This document shows, piece after piece, positions 23,991-31,650 of a DNA stretch of 42,667 nucleotides; position 1 is the stretch's first letter, and each line of letters starts with the position of its first letter. The notes below the pieces were generated by a model. The model was not told the origin of the DNA. It saw only the letters and a program-made list of their open reading frames with translations, and ran no database searches. This DNA comes from DASRCB01 sp035653295 (GTDB lineage Bacteria > Acidobacteriota > Terriglobia > Bryobacterales > Bryobacteraceae): NCBI GenBank assembly GCA_035653295.1, contig DASRCB010000151.1, forward strand, positions 1 to 42,667, given 5' to 3'. Both the position numbers and the translations under genes were made by a program.

Positions 23991-25184
23991 ATGATCCCCC
24001 GGACCCTCATCGTCGGCGGAGGAATGATCACCCACGATCAGATCCTGCCCTCGCTCCTCCAGCTCCAGCGCGAAGGCGTTGTCGGCGACATCGCCGTGTG
24101 CGCGCAGCACGGCCGCACGGTTCGCGCACTCGCCGAAGCGCCGCAGATCCGTCAGGCGTTCCCCCACGGCCGCTGGATGGCTCATCCTGCGCTCGATGCC
24201 AATCCCGACGAATCGCACCCCGGGCTGTACCGCGAACTCTTCGCAGCCATGCCGCCCCGCAATGTCGTGATCGTGGCGCTCCCGGATCAGCTCCACTTCG
24301 AAGCGGTGATGGCCGCCCTCCGCGCCGACCAGCATGTCATTTGCGTGAAGCCGCTGGTTCTTACGGCTTCCGAAGCCGAAGCGATCGAGGACGAGGCGCG
24401 GAGTCGGCGCCTGTTCGTCGGAATCGAGTACCACAAACGCTTTGACGACCGCAGCCTCATGGCTCGTCAGCGATATCGCGTCGGGGCATTCGGAGAATTT
24501 CGCCTCGGGTCCGCGGTGCTGATGGAGAAGTGGTATTACCGCCACTCCGGATTCCGCACCTGGTTCACGAAGGACAACACGGACGCGTTCACCTACATCG
24601 GCTGCCACTACGTCGATCTGGTCGCATTCATCACCGGGCTCGAACCGGTTCGCGTGAGCGTCTACGGCATCGCCGACCGCCTTCCCGGGGGCGCCGAGGG
24701 CTGGCTGTGGACCGATGCGCGCGTCATCTGGAACAACGGCGCGTGCCTGAATGTGCAGAACTCACTCAGCTTCCCGGATGCCGCCCCGGGATCGAATACG
24801 CAGGGCCTGACGTTGTACTGCGCGCAGGGCGACCGCGGCGGCCTGCTGCGCCATTCCGACCAGTATCGCGGCCTCGAGCACATCTATGTGACCGAACCTT
24901 CTGGACCCGGCGCCACGACCTACTCCCAGCCGAGCCCCGACTACTTCCAGTACGTCTATCGCGGCGGTGAGGGCCTGACCCCGGTTGGCTACGGTTATCG
25001 CTCCATCGAGCACCTGGTCCGCGCGGTTCTGCGCGTCGAGGGCGCTGTCGACCGCGCCGCGGAGCTGCGCCGTATCGACGAAGAAGGCATCCTCGCCACG
25101 CCGGCGAACAGCCGCTACAACGAAAAGGTCATCGAAGCGGCGCGGCAGTCCATCGCCAGCGGCGGATCGGAGGTCGCGATTTGA
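23991..25184 (+). CDS. Gfo/Idh/MocA family oxidoreductase
   Basis: This 397-residue protein has an N-terminal Rossmann domain with I-V-G-G-G-M-I, V-I-V-A-L-P-D-Q-L-H-F near residue 93, and V-K-P-L-V-L-T near 116, which corresponds to the E-K-P motif of the family with the acid missing. The second domain has G-I-E-Y-H-K-R-F-D and the central sheet W-T-D-A-R-V-I-W-N. The Y-I-G-C-H-Y-V-D-L near 202 is where members carry the catalytic or substrate histidine. It is predicted to be an NAD(P)-dependent dehydrogenase for a sugar or cyclitol. The TGA stop overlaps the TTG start of the toxin-like gene in TTGA. Confidence 0.9.
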   Translation: MIPRTLIVGGGMITHDQILPSLLQLQREGVVGDIAVCAQHGRTVRALAEAPQIRQAFPHGRWMAHPALDANPDESHPGLYRELFAAMPPRNVVIVALPDQLHFEAVMAALRADQHVICVKPLVLTASEAEAIEDEARSRRLFVGIEYHKRFDDRSLMARQRYRVGAFGEFRLGSAVLMEKWYYRHSGFRTWFTKDNTDAFTYIGCHYVDLVAFITGLEPVRVSVYGIADRLPGGAEGWLWTDARVIWNNGACLNVQNSLSFPDAAPGSNTQGLTLYCAQGDRGGLLRHSDQYRGLEHIYVTEPSGPGATTYSQPSPDYFQYVYRGGEGLTPVGYGYRSIEHLVRAVLRVEGAVDRAAELRRIDEEGILATPANSRYNEKVIEAARQSIASGGSEVAI

Positions 25185-25582
25185 GACTCATCGCCGCGGT
25201 CCTCGCGGCTGTCCTCTTCGCCGGGTCGATGGCATGCCGCGCCGCATCGCAGCAGGCGCGCGCCGGATCTGCCGCCGCGCGCGACGCCGGGCCTGGCTTC
25301 CGCTCCCCGGAACTGCTCGACGAGCATTTCCGCAAGCACGGCTCCGAGTTCGGCGCTATTTCGAAAGGGGAGTATCTGCGCCGGGCGCGAGCGCTGCGAG
25401 ACACACCCGCCGGCTACAACGTTCTCCAGTTCGTCCGCGACGACGGTGTTATCACAAAGTTCGATCGCCGCACAGGATATTTCGGCGCCTATAATCCGGA
25501 CGGGACCATCCGCACGTTCTTCATTCCCAATGACGGCGAGCGCTATTTTCACCGTCAGGCGCGACACAATGAACGACGCTGA
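25181..25582 (+). CDS. Secreted BECR-type RNase toxin candidate
   Basis: The start is TTG 25181, 7 bases after GGAGG, giving 133 residues. A signal peptide covers about residues 1-20 (M-R-L-I-A-A-V-L-A-A-V-L-F-A-G-S), with a cysteine at 19 that might allow lipidation. The mature part fits the barnase/EndoU/colicin/RelE-like (BECR) toxin domain I remember from polymorphic toxins: L-L-D-E-H-F-R-K-H-G-S-E-F-G near 46-59, E-Y-L-R-R-A, V-I-T-K-F-D-R-R-T-G-Y-F-G, and D-G-T-I-R-T-F-F near 108. His, Lys/Arg and Thr at those places are the usual catalytic set, consistent with a small secreted RNase. It overlaps the oxidoreductase stop by 4 bases and the next gene by 14 bases. Confidence 0.75.
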   Translation: MRLIAAVLAAVLFAGSMACRAASQQARAGSAAARDAGPGFRSPELLDEHFRKHGSEFGAISKGEYLRRARALRDTPAGYNVLQFVRDDGVITKFDRRTGYFGAYNPDGTIRTFFIPNDGERYFHRQARHNERR

Positions 25583-25928
25583 AATTCGGCGCTATCTCGA
25601 AGACAATGGCTATCCGCGTCACGTCGTGGAAGCGGGACGCGAAGGCCTGGTGCGCCGCTGGCGGCAGTTCGTCGACGAGGTGGAGCGCGGGTATCGCTTC
25701 GGGCTGGAGGACTATCGGAACGACCTCGACCTGCGCGGAATCCTGGCCCAGATCGGGCTCGATGACGAGGTCGCCGACGCCGACCAGCGCTTCGAGCGCA
25801 TGCTGACGGCGCGCGATCGCCGCGTGTGGGAAAGCGCCGCGGGCGATCCGTTCTGGGATTTCGGATATCCGCGCAACGCCAGCGCCGACCTGCTGCGCGA
25901 CCTGCGGTCGGCGGGCCTGGCCGAATAA
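25569..25928 (+). CDS. Putative immunity protein for the BECR toxin
   Basis: The ATG at 25569 gives 119 residues, overlapping the toxin gene by 14 bases, which is typical of a toxin-immunity pair. The protein is cytoplasmic, small and acidic-rich, with E-I-R-R-Y-L-E-D-N-G-Y-P, then W-R-Q-F-V-D-E-V-E-R-G-Y and L-E-D-Y-R-N-D-L-D-L-R, and ends W-D-F-G-Y-P. I recognise this general pattern from small proteins found next to such toxins, but I cannot name a Pfam family with certainty. Function is inferred mainly from position. It could protect the producing cell from the RNase. Confidence 0.65.
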   Translation: MNDAEIRRYLEDNGYPRHVVEAGREGLVRRWRQFVDEVERGYRFGLEDYRNDLDLRGILAQIGLDDEVADADQRFERMLTARDRRVWESAAGDPFWDFGYPRNASADLLRDLRSAGLAE

Positions 25929-25971
25929 ACTGTTCCGCAGTGGCTTTACACCCGGGTAACGAAATGATAAA

Positions 25972-26277
25972 TTGCGTGACCATCAGGGAAAATTTCACTT
26001 GTCGGAACGCAAATCGTTTTCATCGCAGGAAAAGGCGGATATCGTTCTTCGCGCGCTGCGTGGCGAGGCGCATGACGCGCTCGCCAGGGACTGCGGCGCT
26101 GCGCCGGATCGTATCGCCCGCTGGCAGTCCAGGTTTATAGAAGGCGGGACCGCGGCGCTCTCTCGCCGCCGCCATCGCCGCGGGCGCGTGGCGAACCTGC
26201 TCACCGCGGTGCTGTGGATCGTCGTCGTTGTTGCCCTCGGCGCCGCCGCGCTCGTGCTGATTCGCGCTCTCGGGTAA
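25972..26277 (+). CDS. Transposase-type HTH domain with C-terminal membrane anchor
   Basis: A frame of 101 residues starts at TTG 25972; a second TTG at 25999, after a GGGA-type site, would give 92 residues. Residues about 12-66 resemble the helix-turn-helix of IS3-type transposase OrfA or the Psq/Tc5 HTH: S-S-Q-E-K-A-D-I-V-L-R-A-L-R-G-E, then A-L-A-R-D-C-G-A-A-P-D-R-I-A-R-W. This is followed by a basic linker (R-R-R-H-R-R-G-R) and one hydrophobic helix of about 25 residues. There is no transposase catalytic domain nearby. The gene ends 47 bases before the ADOP permease start, so it could be its membrane-linked regulator. The start is not fixed. Confidence 0.6.
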   Translation: MRDHQGKFHLSERKSFSSQEKADIVLRALRGEAHDALARDCGAAPDRIARWQSRFIEGGTAALSRRRHRRGRVANLLTAVLWIVVVVALGAAALVLIRALG

Positions 26278-26323
26278 CCTGTTGCCTGGCACTTCCGGCG
26301 GCCATTCGGTGTCCAAGCTCTTC

Positions 26324-28765
26324 ATGTCCCGCTGCCGCAGCCTGTTCGAGAGCGCCGTACAAGACCTTTCGTTCGCCCTGCGGCAATTCGTCCGCAATCC
26401 TGCCTTCAGCATCAGCGTGCTCCTGATCCTTTCGCTCGGCATCGGTTCCACGGTCGCCGTGTTTACCGTCGTGGACGGCATCCTGTTCCGGCCGCTGCCT
26501 TACGCCGCGCCCGGCCGTCTGGTTGCATACGGCATTCTCGCGCCCATCGATGCCCGGGAATTCCTGTTCGGCTTCGATTATCTGCGGTGGCGCGTTCGTG
26601 TTCCGGCGTTCGAGGCCGTGACCTCCATGTTTCCGGGCGAACGGGCCTGCGATCTCACCGAACCGAATCCGCAGCGGCTGTCCTGCGTTGACGTGGAATC
26701 GACGTTCCTTCCGCTGTTCGGCGTTCGCCCTCTTCTCGGACGCAATTTCACTCGCGCCGAGGATCAACCGGGCGCGCCCGGTGTCGTGCTGCTCTCGTAT
26801 CCGTTCTGGCGGTCGCGGTTCGGAGGACAGCCGGGCGTGCTCGGGCGATCGTTGTCACTCGACGGTCAACCGGCGCGCATCATCGGCGTTCTTCCGGAGA
26901 GCTTCGAAATGCCGAACCTCGCCCGGTTCGACCTGCTTGCGCCACAGCGGCTGAATGAGGCCGCGCAGCGACCGCCAAACACCGGCGCGCTCCTTCGCAC
27001 CTTCGCCCGCCTGCGCCCCGGCTGGACGCCGGCGCAGGCCGCCGCCGTCCTTCATCCCATGCTGGAGCGCACCCTGCAGGAGGCTCCTCCGGCCTTCCGC
27101 CATGAAATCCGCATCGGCGTGCGCGATCTGCGGGAGTGGCAGAGCGGCGATCGCCGGAGAACGTCCTGGGTGCTCCTGTTTTCGGTGCTGGCGGTTCTGC
27201 TGCTCGCGTGCATGAATGTCGCCACCCTTCTTCTGGCCCGCGCCGTGAGCCGGGAGCGCGAGTTGGCGATGCGCGAAGCCCTGGGCGCGGGCCGGGGCCG
27301 CCTGGTGCGGCAGACGCTGACCGAAAGTCTGCTGCTGGGCTGCATCGCCGGCGTGTGTGGCATGGCGGCCGCATTCGGCCTGCTGCGCGCCGTCGTGAAA
27401 GCCGCGCCCGAGAGCATCCCTGGACTCGCCTCCGTTCACCTCGATGCGCGTGCTGCGTTCATCGCGTTGCTGCTTGCGGTGGTAAATGGGTTGCTGTTCG
27501 GCATCCTCCCCGCCTTGCGCCTCCCCGGTGTCGAGCTTCTGGCCGGCTGGCGCAGCACCTCACCTGCGCGAACCCGAATCCGCGGCCTCCTCGTGACCGC
27601 GCAGATCGCGGGATCGCTGGTAATGATGACCGCGGCGGGGCTGATGCTCCGAACCCTGTGGCGGCTCGAAAGCGTGCCCCTCGGGATCGACGCAGCCCAT
27701 GTCGTGACCGCGGAACTCACACTCGGCAGCCGTTACGACGGCCTCCGGACCATTGCTTTCTCAGAGCAGCTCGAACGCGCCCTCCGCGCCCAGCCGGGGA
27801 TCAGCACGGTCGCGGTATCCGATACGCTGCCGCCGTCCGGACGGACCCGCAGCATGCCCTTCTTCGTACTTCGCGCAGCTGGGCGGCCGCCGTTCGAGCA
27901 CGGCGTGGGAGGCATGATCCCGTGGCGCGCGGTCTCTTCCGGCTACTTCCAGGCTCTCGGCATTCCGATGCTTCGCGGCAGAGGCTTCACCGACGCTGAC
28001 GCCGGCTCGCGCGAGCAGTTCATCGTCCTGAGCGACGCCCTGGCCCGGCGGCTCTTCCGATCGGACGATCCGCTCGGCGCCCGCATGACCGTCGATGGAG
28101 ACCACTGGTTCACCGTCATCGGTATCGCCGCGGGTGTCCGCAACCGCGGGCTGGCCAGTCCACCGGACCCGGAGTTTTACCTCGATCGCGACCAACGCCC
28201 GGAGGTCGCCATCCATGGGCCGACCAGCCGCCATGTCGCCGTCGTCGTGCGCAGCGTTCTCGACCGCCGTTTTCTGGCGCCGCTGCTGCGCGAGCGCATC
28301 CATGAGCTCGATCCCACGGTGCCGGTCGACACGGCCGGGTTCGATGACCGGCTCGCCGAGCTCACCACGGGCCAGCGTTTCCACGCGGCGCTGTTCAGCG
28401 CCTTTGCAGGGATTGCGCTGCTGCTGGCTATCAGCGGCCTCTATGGGCTGGTGGCATTCCTGGTGGCGCAGAGGCGTCAGGAGATTGGGGTGCGCATCGC
28501 GCTCGGCGCATCACCAGCCGACGTGGCGGCGATGGTTGTTCGCTACGCGCTGCGGTTCACTCTCGCCGGCGTTGCGGGCGGCGTTATTGGGGCAGTGCTG
28601 ATAACTCGGTGGATGGAGTCGATGCTCTACGGCGTTTCGGCGCGCGACCCGCTTACCCTGGTGGTGGTGGCGGCCGTCCTGCTGTGCAGCGCAGTGGCGG
28701 CCGCGCTGGCGCCTTCTCTGAGCGCGGCGCGAACGGATCCGATGATCGCTCTGCGCGCGGAATAG
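26324..28765 (+). CDS. ADOP-type MacB/FtsX permease
   Basis: The ATG at 26324 gives 813 residues; GTG 26309 and TTG 26282 are in-frame alternatives. The layout is that of the acidobacterial duplicated orphan permease family: an N-terminal membrane helix after F-A-L-R-Q-F-V-R-N-P-A-F-S (about residue 20), a MacB periplasmic core domain, a first FtsX domain near 280-400 (V-L-L-L-A-C-M-N-V-A-T-L-L-L-A-R), a second periplasmic domain, and a second FtsX domain near 685-805 (R-R-Q-E-I-G-V-R-I-A-L-G-A). Family members have no ATPase partner next to them, and none is present here. It lacks the soluble N-terminal prefix of the second ADOP in this window. It is convergent with the DUF1080 gene, with a 1-base gap. 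Confidence 0.9.
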   Translation: MSRCRSLFESAVQDLSFALRQFVRNPAFSISVLLILSLGIGSTVAVFTVVDGILFRPLPYAAPGRLVAYGILAPIDAREFLFGFDYLRWRVRVPAFEAVTSMFPGERACDLTEPNPQRLSCVDVESTFLPLFGVRPLLGRNFTRAEDQPGAPGVVLLSYPFWRSRFGGQPGVLGRSLSLDGQPARIIGVLPESFEMPNLARFDLLAPQRLNEAAQRPPNTGALLRTFARLRPGWTPAQAAAVLHPMLERTLQEAPPAFRHEIRIGVRDLREWQSGDRRRTSWVLLFSVLAVLLLACMNVATLLLARAVSRERELAMREALGAGRGRLVRQTLTESLLLGCIAGVCGMAAAFGLLRAVVKAAPESIPGLASVHLDARAAFIALLLAVVNGLLFGILPALRLPGVELLAGWRSTSPARTRIRGLLVTAQIAGSLVMMTAAGLMLRTLWRLESVPLGIDAAHVVTAELTLGSRYDGLRTIAFSEQLERALRAQPGISTVAVSDTLPPSGRTRSMPFFVLRAAGRPPFEHGVGGMIPWRAVSSGYFQALGIPMLRGRGFTDADAGSREQFIVLSDALARRLFRSDDPLGARMTVDGDHWFTVIGIAAGVRNRGLASPPDPEFYLDRDQRPEVAIHGPTSRHVAVVVRSVLDRRFLAPLLRERIHELDPTVPVDTAGFDDRLAELTTGQRFHAALFSAFAGIALLLAISGLYGLVAFLVAQRRQEIGVRIALGASPADVAAMVVRYALRFTLAGVAGGVIGAVLITRWMESMLYGVSARDPLTLVVVAAVLLCSAVAAALAPSLSAARTDPMIALRAE

Positions 28766-28766
28766 C

Positions 28767-29435
28767 CTACTTCAACTGCCGCAGCGAGACTTCCCGGAAG
28801 AAAACGATGTCGTTATCGCTGTGGTTCTGTAGACCGAACCAGCCCTTGTTCGGCCGGCGGCCACGGTCGGGCTCGAAGCTGAGCTTCTTCGGCGGCACAG
28901 GATCGCCTTCCGTGTAGTCGGTGACCTTAACCCCGTTGACTTCCACAACGGTATGGGGGCCATCCAGGGTGATCAGCATGGTGTTCCACTCCGGTCCTGG
29001 CTTGCCAGGGAAAGCGAGCGGCTTGGTCAGTGAGTAGAGCGTGCCGGTGACGTGATACTCGTCTTCCTTCGACGTCTCGGGGTGATTATCGATCTGCACT
29101 TCGTAGCCCTTGTTCACCGGCATCCATGGCTCGGTCGGTTCCGTGGGGATGCGGATAAACACGCCGGAGTTGTCGTTGAAGTCGCGCATTTTGTAGACGA
29201 CGCGCAGCTGGCAGTCGCCGATCGGGCCGCCTTTCCACACCAGCAGTCCCATCCCGCCGTGCGTGCGGATGAGGCCGTTTTCCACGGTCATACCGCCCGG
29301 ACCGACGTGATGCCAGTCGTTCAGGTCCTTGCCATTGAACAGCGGCTTCCAGTCCTGTGCGGACTGCGTCGCGGCCACCGCCGCTGCCGCGGCGGCGCAG
29401 AGAATGAATAATCCCAAATTTGTTTTCAGCGACAT
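28767..29435 (-). CDS. Secreted DUF1080 (3-keto-disaccharide hydrolase) protein
   Basis: This 222-residue protein has a signal peptide (M-S-L-K-T-N-L-G, then an Ala-rich core, cut near V-A-A-T-Q-S). The remainder is a DUF1080 beta-sandwich: W-K-P-L-F-N-G-K-D-L-N-D-W at the N-terminus, N-G-L-I-R-T-H-G-G-M-G-L-L, N-D-N-S-G-V-F-I-R-I-P near residue 90, G-Y-E-V-Q-I-D-N-H-P, and W-F-G-L-Q-N-H-S-D near the end. The family includes 3-keto-glycoside hydrolases and is greatly expanded in Acidobacteriota and Planctomycetota. The reaction in this copy is not shown by sequence. It could work together with ThuA- and Gfo/Idh/MocA-type proteins on sugars. Confidence 0.92.
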   Translation of the reverse strand: MSLKTNLGLFILCAAAAAAVAATQSAQDWKPLFNGKDLNDWHHVGPGGMTVENGLIRTHGGMGLLVWKGGPIGDCQLRVVYKMRDFNDNSGVFIRIPTEPTEPWMPVNKGYEVQIDNHPETSKEDEYHVTGTLYSLTKPLAFPGKPGPEWNTMLITLDGPHTVVEVNGVKVTDYTEGDPVPPKKLSFEPDRGRRPNKGWFGLQNHSDNDIVFFREVSLRQLK

Positions 29436-29462
29436 AACTTGATGTCCGTGATTTTACAACGC

Positions 29463-29720
29463 TCAAGGCGCCCAAGGCCGCCGGCCGCTGTTCTCGAGCA
29501 GTTGCCGCGCTCCCATGGAAGCTTCCGGCGCGACGTAGAAGAAGGCGCCCACGCGTTCGCTTCGGAAGATGATGCCGCCATGATAGGTGTCCGTTTCAAC
29601 CGCGTACTCAACCCCAGAGTCGGTAAGCAGCGTCTCGACTTTCAGAGCGTCTTTGAGCCGCCGGGCGATATAGATGAGCTCGAGTTCCTGATCGCCGAAA
29701 TAAGACGCCTCGCGTCGCAT
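29463..29720 (-). CDS. Small DUF2007-like protein
   Basis: The start at ATG 29720 gives 85 residues; the open frame runs further upstream into the 3D-domain gene. The core reads L-E-L-I-Y-I-A-R-R-L-K-D-A-L-K-V-E-T-L-L-T-D-S-G-V-E-Y, then a G-G-I-I-F-R-S-E-R-V-G-A-F-F-Y-V sheet. This resembles the DUF2007 'putative signal-transducing' fold, in which a residue pair scans between two glycines; similarity is by eye. It lies 16 bases after the 3D-domain gene and so is probably in the same operon. Confidence 0.6.
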   Translation of the reverse strand: MRREASYFGDQELELIYIARRLKDALKVETLLTDSGVEYAVETDTYHGGIIFRSERVGAFFYVAPEASMGARQLLENSGRRPWAP

Positions 29721-29736
29721 GCGCGTGCCCGCGCCT

Positions 29737-30219
29737 CTATTCTCGCGCGTGTGCGGCGTCGGCCCTGCGCACGGCCCGGTTCTCGGCCTTCGCCTGCGCC
29801 CTTTGGTCAGGATCGGGCTGGGTGGGCTGATTATCGCCATACCTGAGCACCACAACCTTCACGCGCTGGCGGCCGAACTTCTTCGCCTCGGCGGTGCTGG
29901 GCATGTACACGTCGATGTGATGGCCATCGACTTTGGCCCCGGTATCTTCGACGGTGTAGTCGCCCGAATAACGGCCTGCGCCGAAGATGCGAATGCGCGT
30001 GTTCAAGGGCAGGACATCGGTGTCGGCTGCAACCGCGCCAGGGTGAGACCACTTGCCCGAGGCGCCGGTCTTCTCGACCGAGTAAGCGGTGGCGATGAAA
30101 TACCGGATTGTCGGGCGATGACGATGGCGCGAGCGCCGGGCTGTGTGCGCGAGCGCGCCTCCATAGCCGAAGAAGAGGGCCAGCGCGAGGAACGTCGTCA
30201 GCCGCGGGAGATATGGCAT
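29737..30219 (-). CDS. Secreted 3D-domain protein
   Basis: ATG 30219 gives 160 residues with a signal peptide (M-P-Y-L-P-R-L, core L-A-L-A-L-F-F-G-Y). The 3D (Asp-Asp-Asp) double-psi barrel domain is clear: F-I-A-T-A-Y-S near residue 40, A-V-A-A-D-T-D-V-L-P-L-N-T-R-I with the first acidic residue, Y-T-V-E-D-T-G-A-K-V-D-G near 88, and H-I-D-V-Y-M with the last. The family includes MltA-type and Rpf/YuiC-type cell-wall enzymes, so muralytic activity on peptidoglycan is likely. The tail after residue 125 is rich in Gln/Arg and looks disordered. It is divergent from the gene at 30317. Confidence 0.88.
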   Translation of the reverse strand: MPYLPRLTTFLALALFFGYGGALAHTARRSRHRHRPTIRYFIATAYSVEKTGASGKWSHPGAVAADTDVLPLNTRIRIFGAGRYSGDYTVEDTGAKVDGHHIDVYMPSTAEAKKFGRQRVKVVVLRYGDNQPTQPDPDQRAQAKAENRAVRRADAAHARE

Positions 30220-30316
30220 ATATCTTAGACGCGTAAACCGCGCGTGTTCTGTCACGGTTAAGCGAACGCCGGGCGTGCGTCAGCGTGCATCCATAGAACG
30301 CAAAGGAGTACCTGCG

Positions 30317-30808
30317 GTGTGTGATTATTCGTTGTTCGCTCATCCGAATCGTCTGGCTAACGAAGGGGAGCGATTGGTGGTTTACCGTTTCTCGTCTACC
30401 TCGGTTGGTTTGGCGTCGCCCGCTGACGTGACCGCGTCGCAGCCTGCGCAATGCCCGGGCGCGTGGCGCAAGTGGTTTTCGTGGTCCGCAATCCGCGACT
30501 GGCTGAACTCGCCCGAACCGGCGCATCCGGTCCCGGCCGTGTGCATTCCGCCTGGCGCACGCCTGATGGTGCGCGATATCGGGCGCGACCTGCAACGCGA
30601 ACTCGGCGTCGGAGCGGAGGAAGAGGTCACGTTCGTGGAACTCAGCCTCGAGGCGCACCGGTATCGTGACGCTATCTCGTTCGCCAACGGGCGCGAACTT
30701 CTGCTGCAGCGACTGCGCGAAGGCCAGCGTGTGGATGTGCTCTCGCTTACTGGCGCGGACCTGCCGGAAATCGGCCGCCCGGAGGCGGTTTCTGCGGGCG
30801 CAGTGTAG
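30317..30808 (+). CDS. Conserved hypothetical protein, 163 residues
   Basis: AAAGGAG at 30302-30308 lies 8 bases before GTG 30317, so I use this start rather than the earlier ATG. The N-terminus V-C-D-Y-S-L-F-A-H-P-N-R-L-A and E-G-E-R-L-V-V-Y-R-F look strongly conserved; the late part E-E-V-T-F-V-E-L is followed by F-A-N-G-R-E-L-L-L-Q-R-L-R-E-G-Q-R-V-D-V-L-S. There are three cysteines and a central disordered stretch. I do not recognise the family. Cytoplasmic location is likely because no signal peptide is visible. It is divergent from the 3D-domain gene. Confidence 0.7.
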   Translation: MCDYSLFAHPNRLANEGERLVVYRFSSTSVGLASPADVTASQPAQCPGAWRKWFSWSAIRDWLNSPEPAHPVPAVCIPPGARLMVRDIGRDLQRELGVGAEEEVTFVELSLEAHRYRDAISFANGRELLLQRLREGQRVDVLSLTGADLPEIGRPEAVSAGAV

Positions 30809-30906
30809 AAAGTGCAGTGAAACGATATTAATCCGCTCGCAAGCCATTACAACTGCATCGCGGGCCTGAGTGGCCCGATGGTTGCCTTTAGGCGGCCGGG
30901 GTAACC

Positions 30907-31140
30907 ATGAAACACATCTCTTCGATATTGCTCGCGGGCGTAATGGCCTGCGGTCTCGCGTTCGCTCAGAAGCAGGACGCCAAGGATGCCGGAACGGACA
31001 TGAAGGACGCCGGCAAGGATGTCGGACACGCCGCGAAGCACACGGGCAGGGCGGTGAAGAAGGGCACGAAGAAGGGCGTCCACAAAGTCGCCGGCAAGAC
31101 GGAAGAAGGCGCTGCAAAGGTAAAAGACAAGACGCAGTAG
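30907..31140 (+). CDS. Small secreted Lys/Ala-rich repetitive protein
   Basis: This 77-residue protein has a signal peptide (M-K-H-I-S-S-I-L-L-A-G-V, cut after L-A-F-A). The mature part of about 56 residues is a run of short K/A/G/D units (for example K-D-A-G-T-D, K-D-A-G-K-D-V, V-K-K-G-T-K-K-G-V-H-K), reminiscent of LEA-like or histone-tail-like sequence: very basic and probably unfolded alone. It could protect the periplasm or bind DNA or polyanions outside; neither is shown. It is preceded by GGGGTAACC and ends exactly where the next minus-strand gene stops. Confidence 0.75.
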   Translation: MKHISSILLAGVMACGLAFAQKQDAKDAGTDMKDAGKDVGHAAKHTGRAVKKGTKKGVHKVAGKTEEGAAKVKDKTQ

Positions 31141-31539
31141 TCACCCGCCCTGGGAGTCGTGTCCGCCGACACCGGCCAGATCCTCGATCTTGGTTCCTTT
31201 CCGATCGATCCGCTGGCCGATGGTGTGCCTGGTATCCATTTGGTCTTCGGACGCGCCGAGCGGGGCGAGTGACGGACGCGCGGCGGCCGCGGCGGTTCCC
31301 GCAGGCGCCCTCTGAACAGCAATCGTAAACTGCGGGGCGGCGGCTGCCATTGCGCGTAGTGCGGCGGTCAACGACGCCGGGGCGGCCGTCGTCGCCGCGT
31401 TCACCGGTATTTCGACGAGAGCGTTCCCGCGCATGTCGCCGATGGTGATACGACGCACGGTGGCGTCCTGGAGTAGTGGGATCAGTCTGGCGTCGAGTTC
31501 GGCGCCGGGAATCGTCAGCGGGTCCTGAGCCCTGGTCAT
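31141..31539 (-). CDS. DUF4342-like small protein
   Basis: ATG 31539 is preceded by a strong GGGGGGAGCG site, giving 132 residues; the frame is open to 31701, but that part is antisense shadow of the hydantoinase gene start. The middle reads L-I-P-L-L-Q-D-A-T-V-R-R-I-T-I-G-D-M-R-G-N and L-V-E-I-P-V-N-A, which resembles the DUF4342 domain (R-R-I-x-(I/V)-x-x-x-x-G-x-x-L-x-E-I-P). The second half is Ala-rich and low in complexity. It faces the small basic protein gene (end to end) and is divergent from the hydantoinase gene. Confidence 0.6.
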   Translation of the reverse strand: MTRAQDPLTIPGAELDARLIPLLQDATVRRITIGDMRGNALVEIPVNAATTAAPASLTAALRAMAAAAPQFTIAVQRAPAGTAAAAARPSLAPLGASEDQMDTRHTIGQRIDRKGTKIEDLAGVGGHDSQGG

Positions 31540-31650
31540 CGCTCCCCCCGGAACTGTTTCGAATTGTGGCGGCGTGTTGAGTGTATGGCAGGCTGTTGCG
31601 GGAGTCAATGAACCCGCTGACACTTCGGACGCGGTTACTCTGGTAATGCC

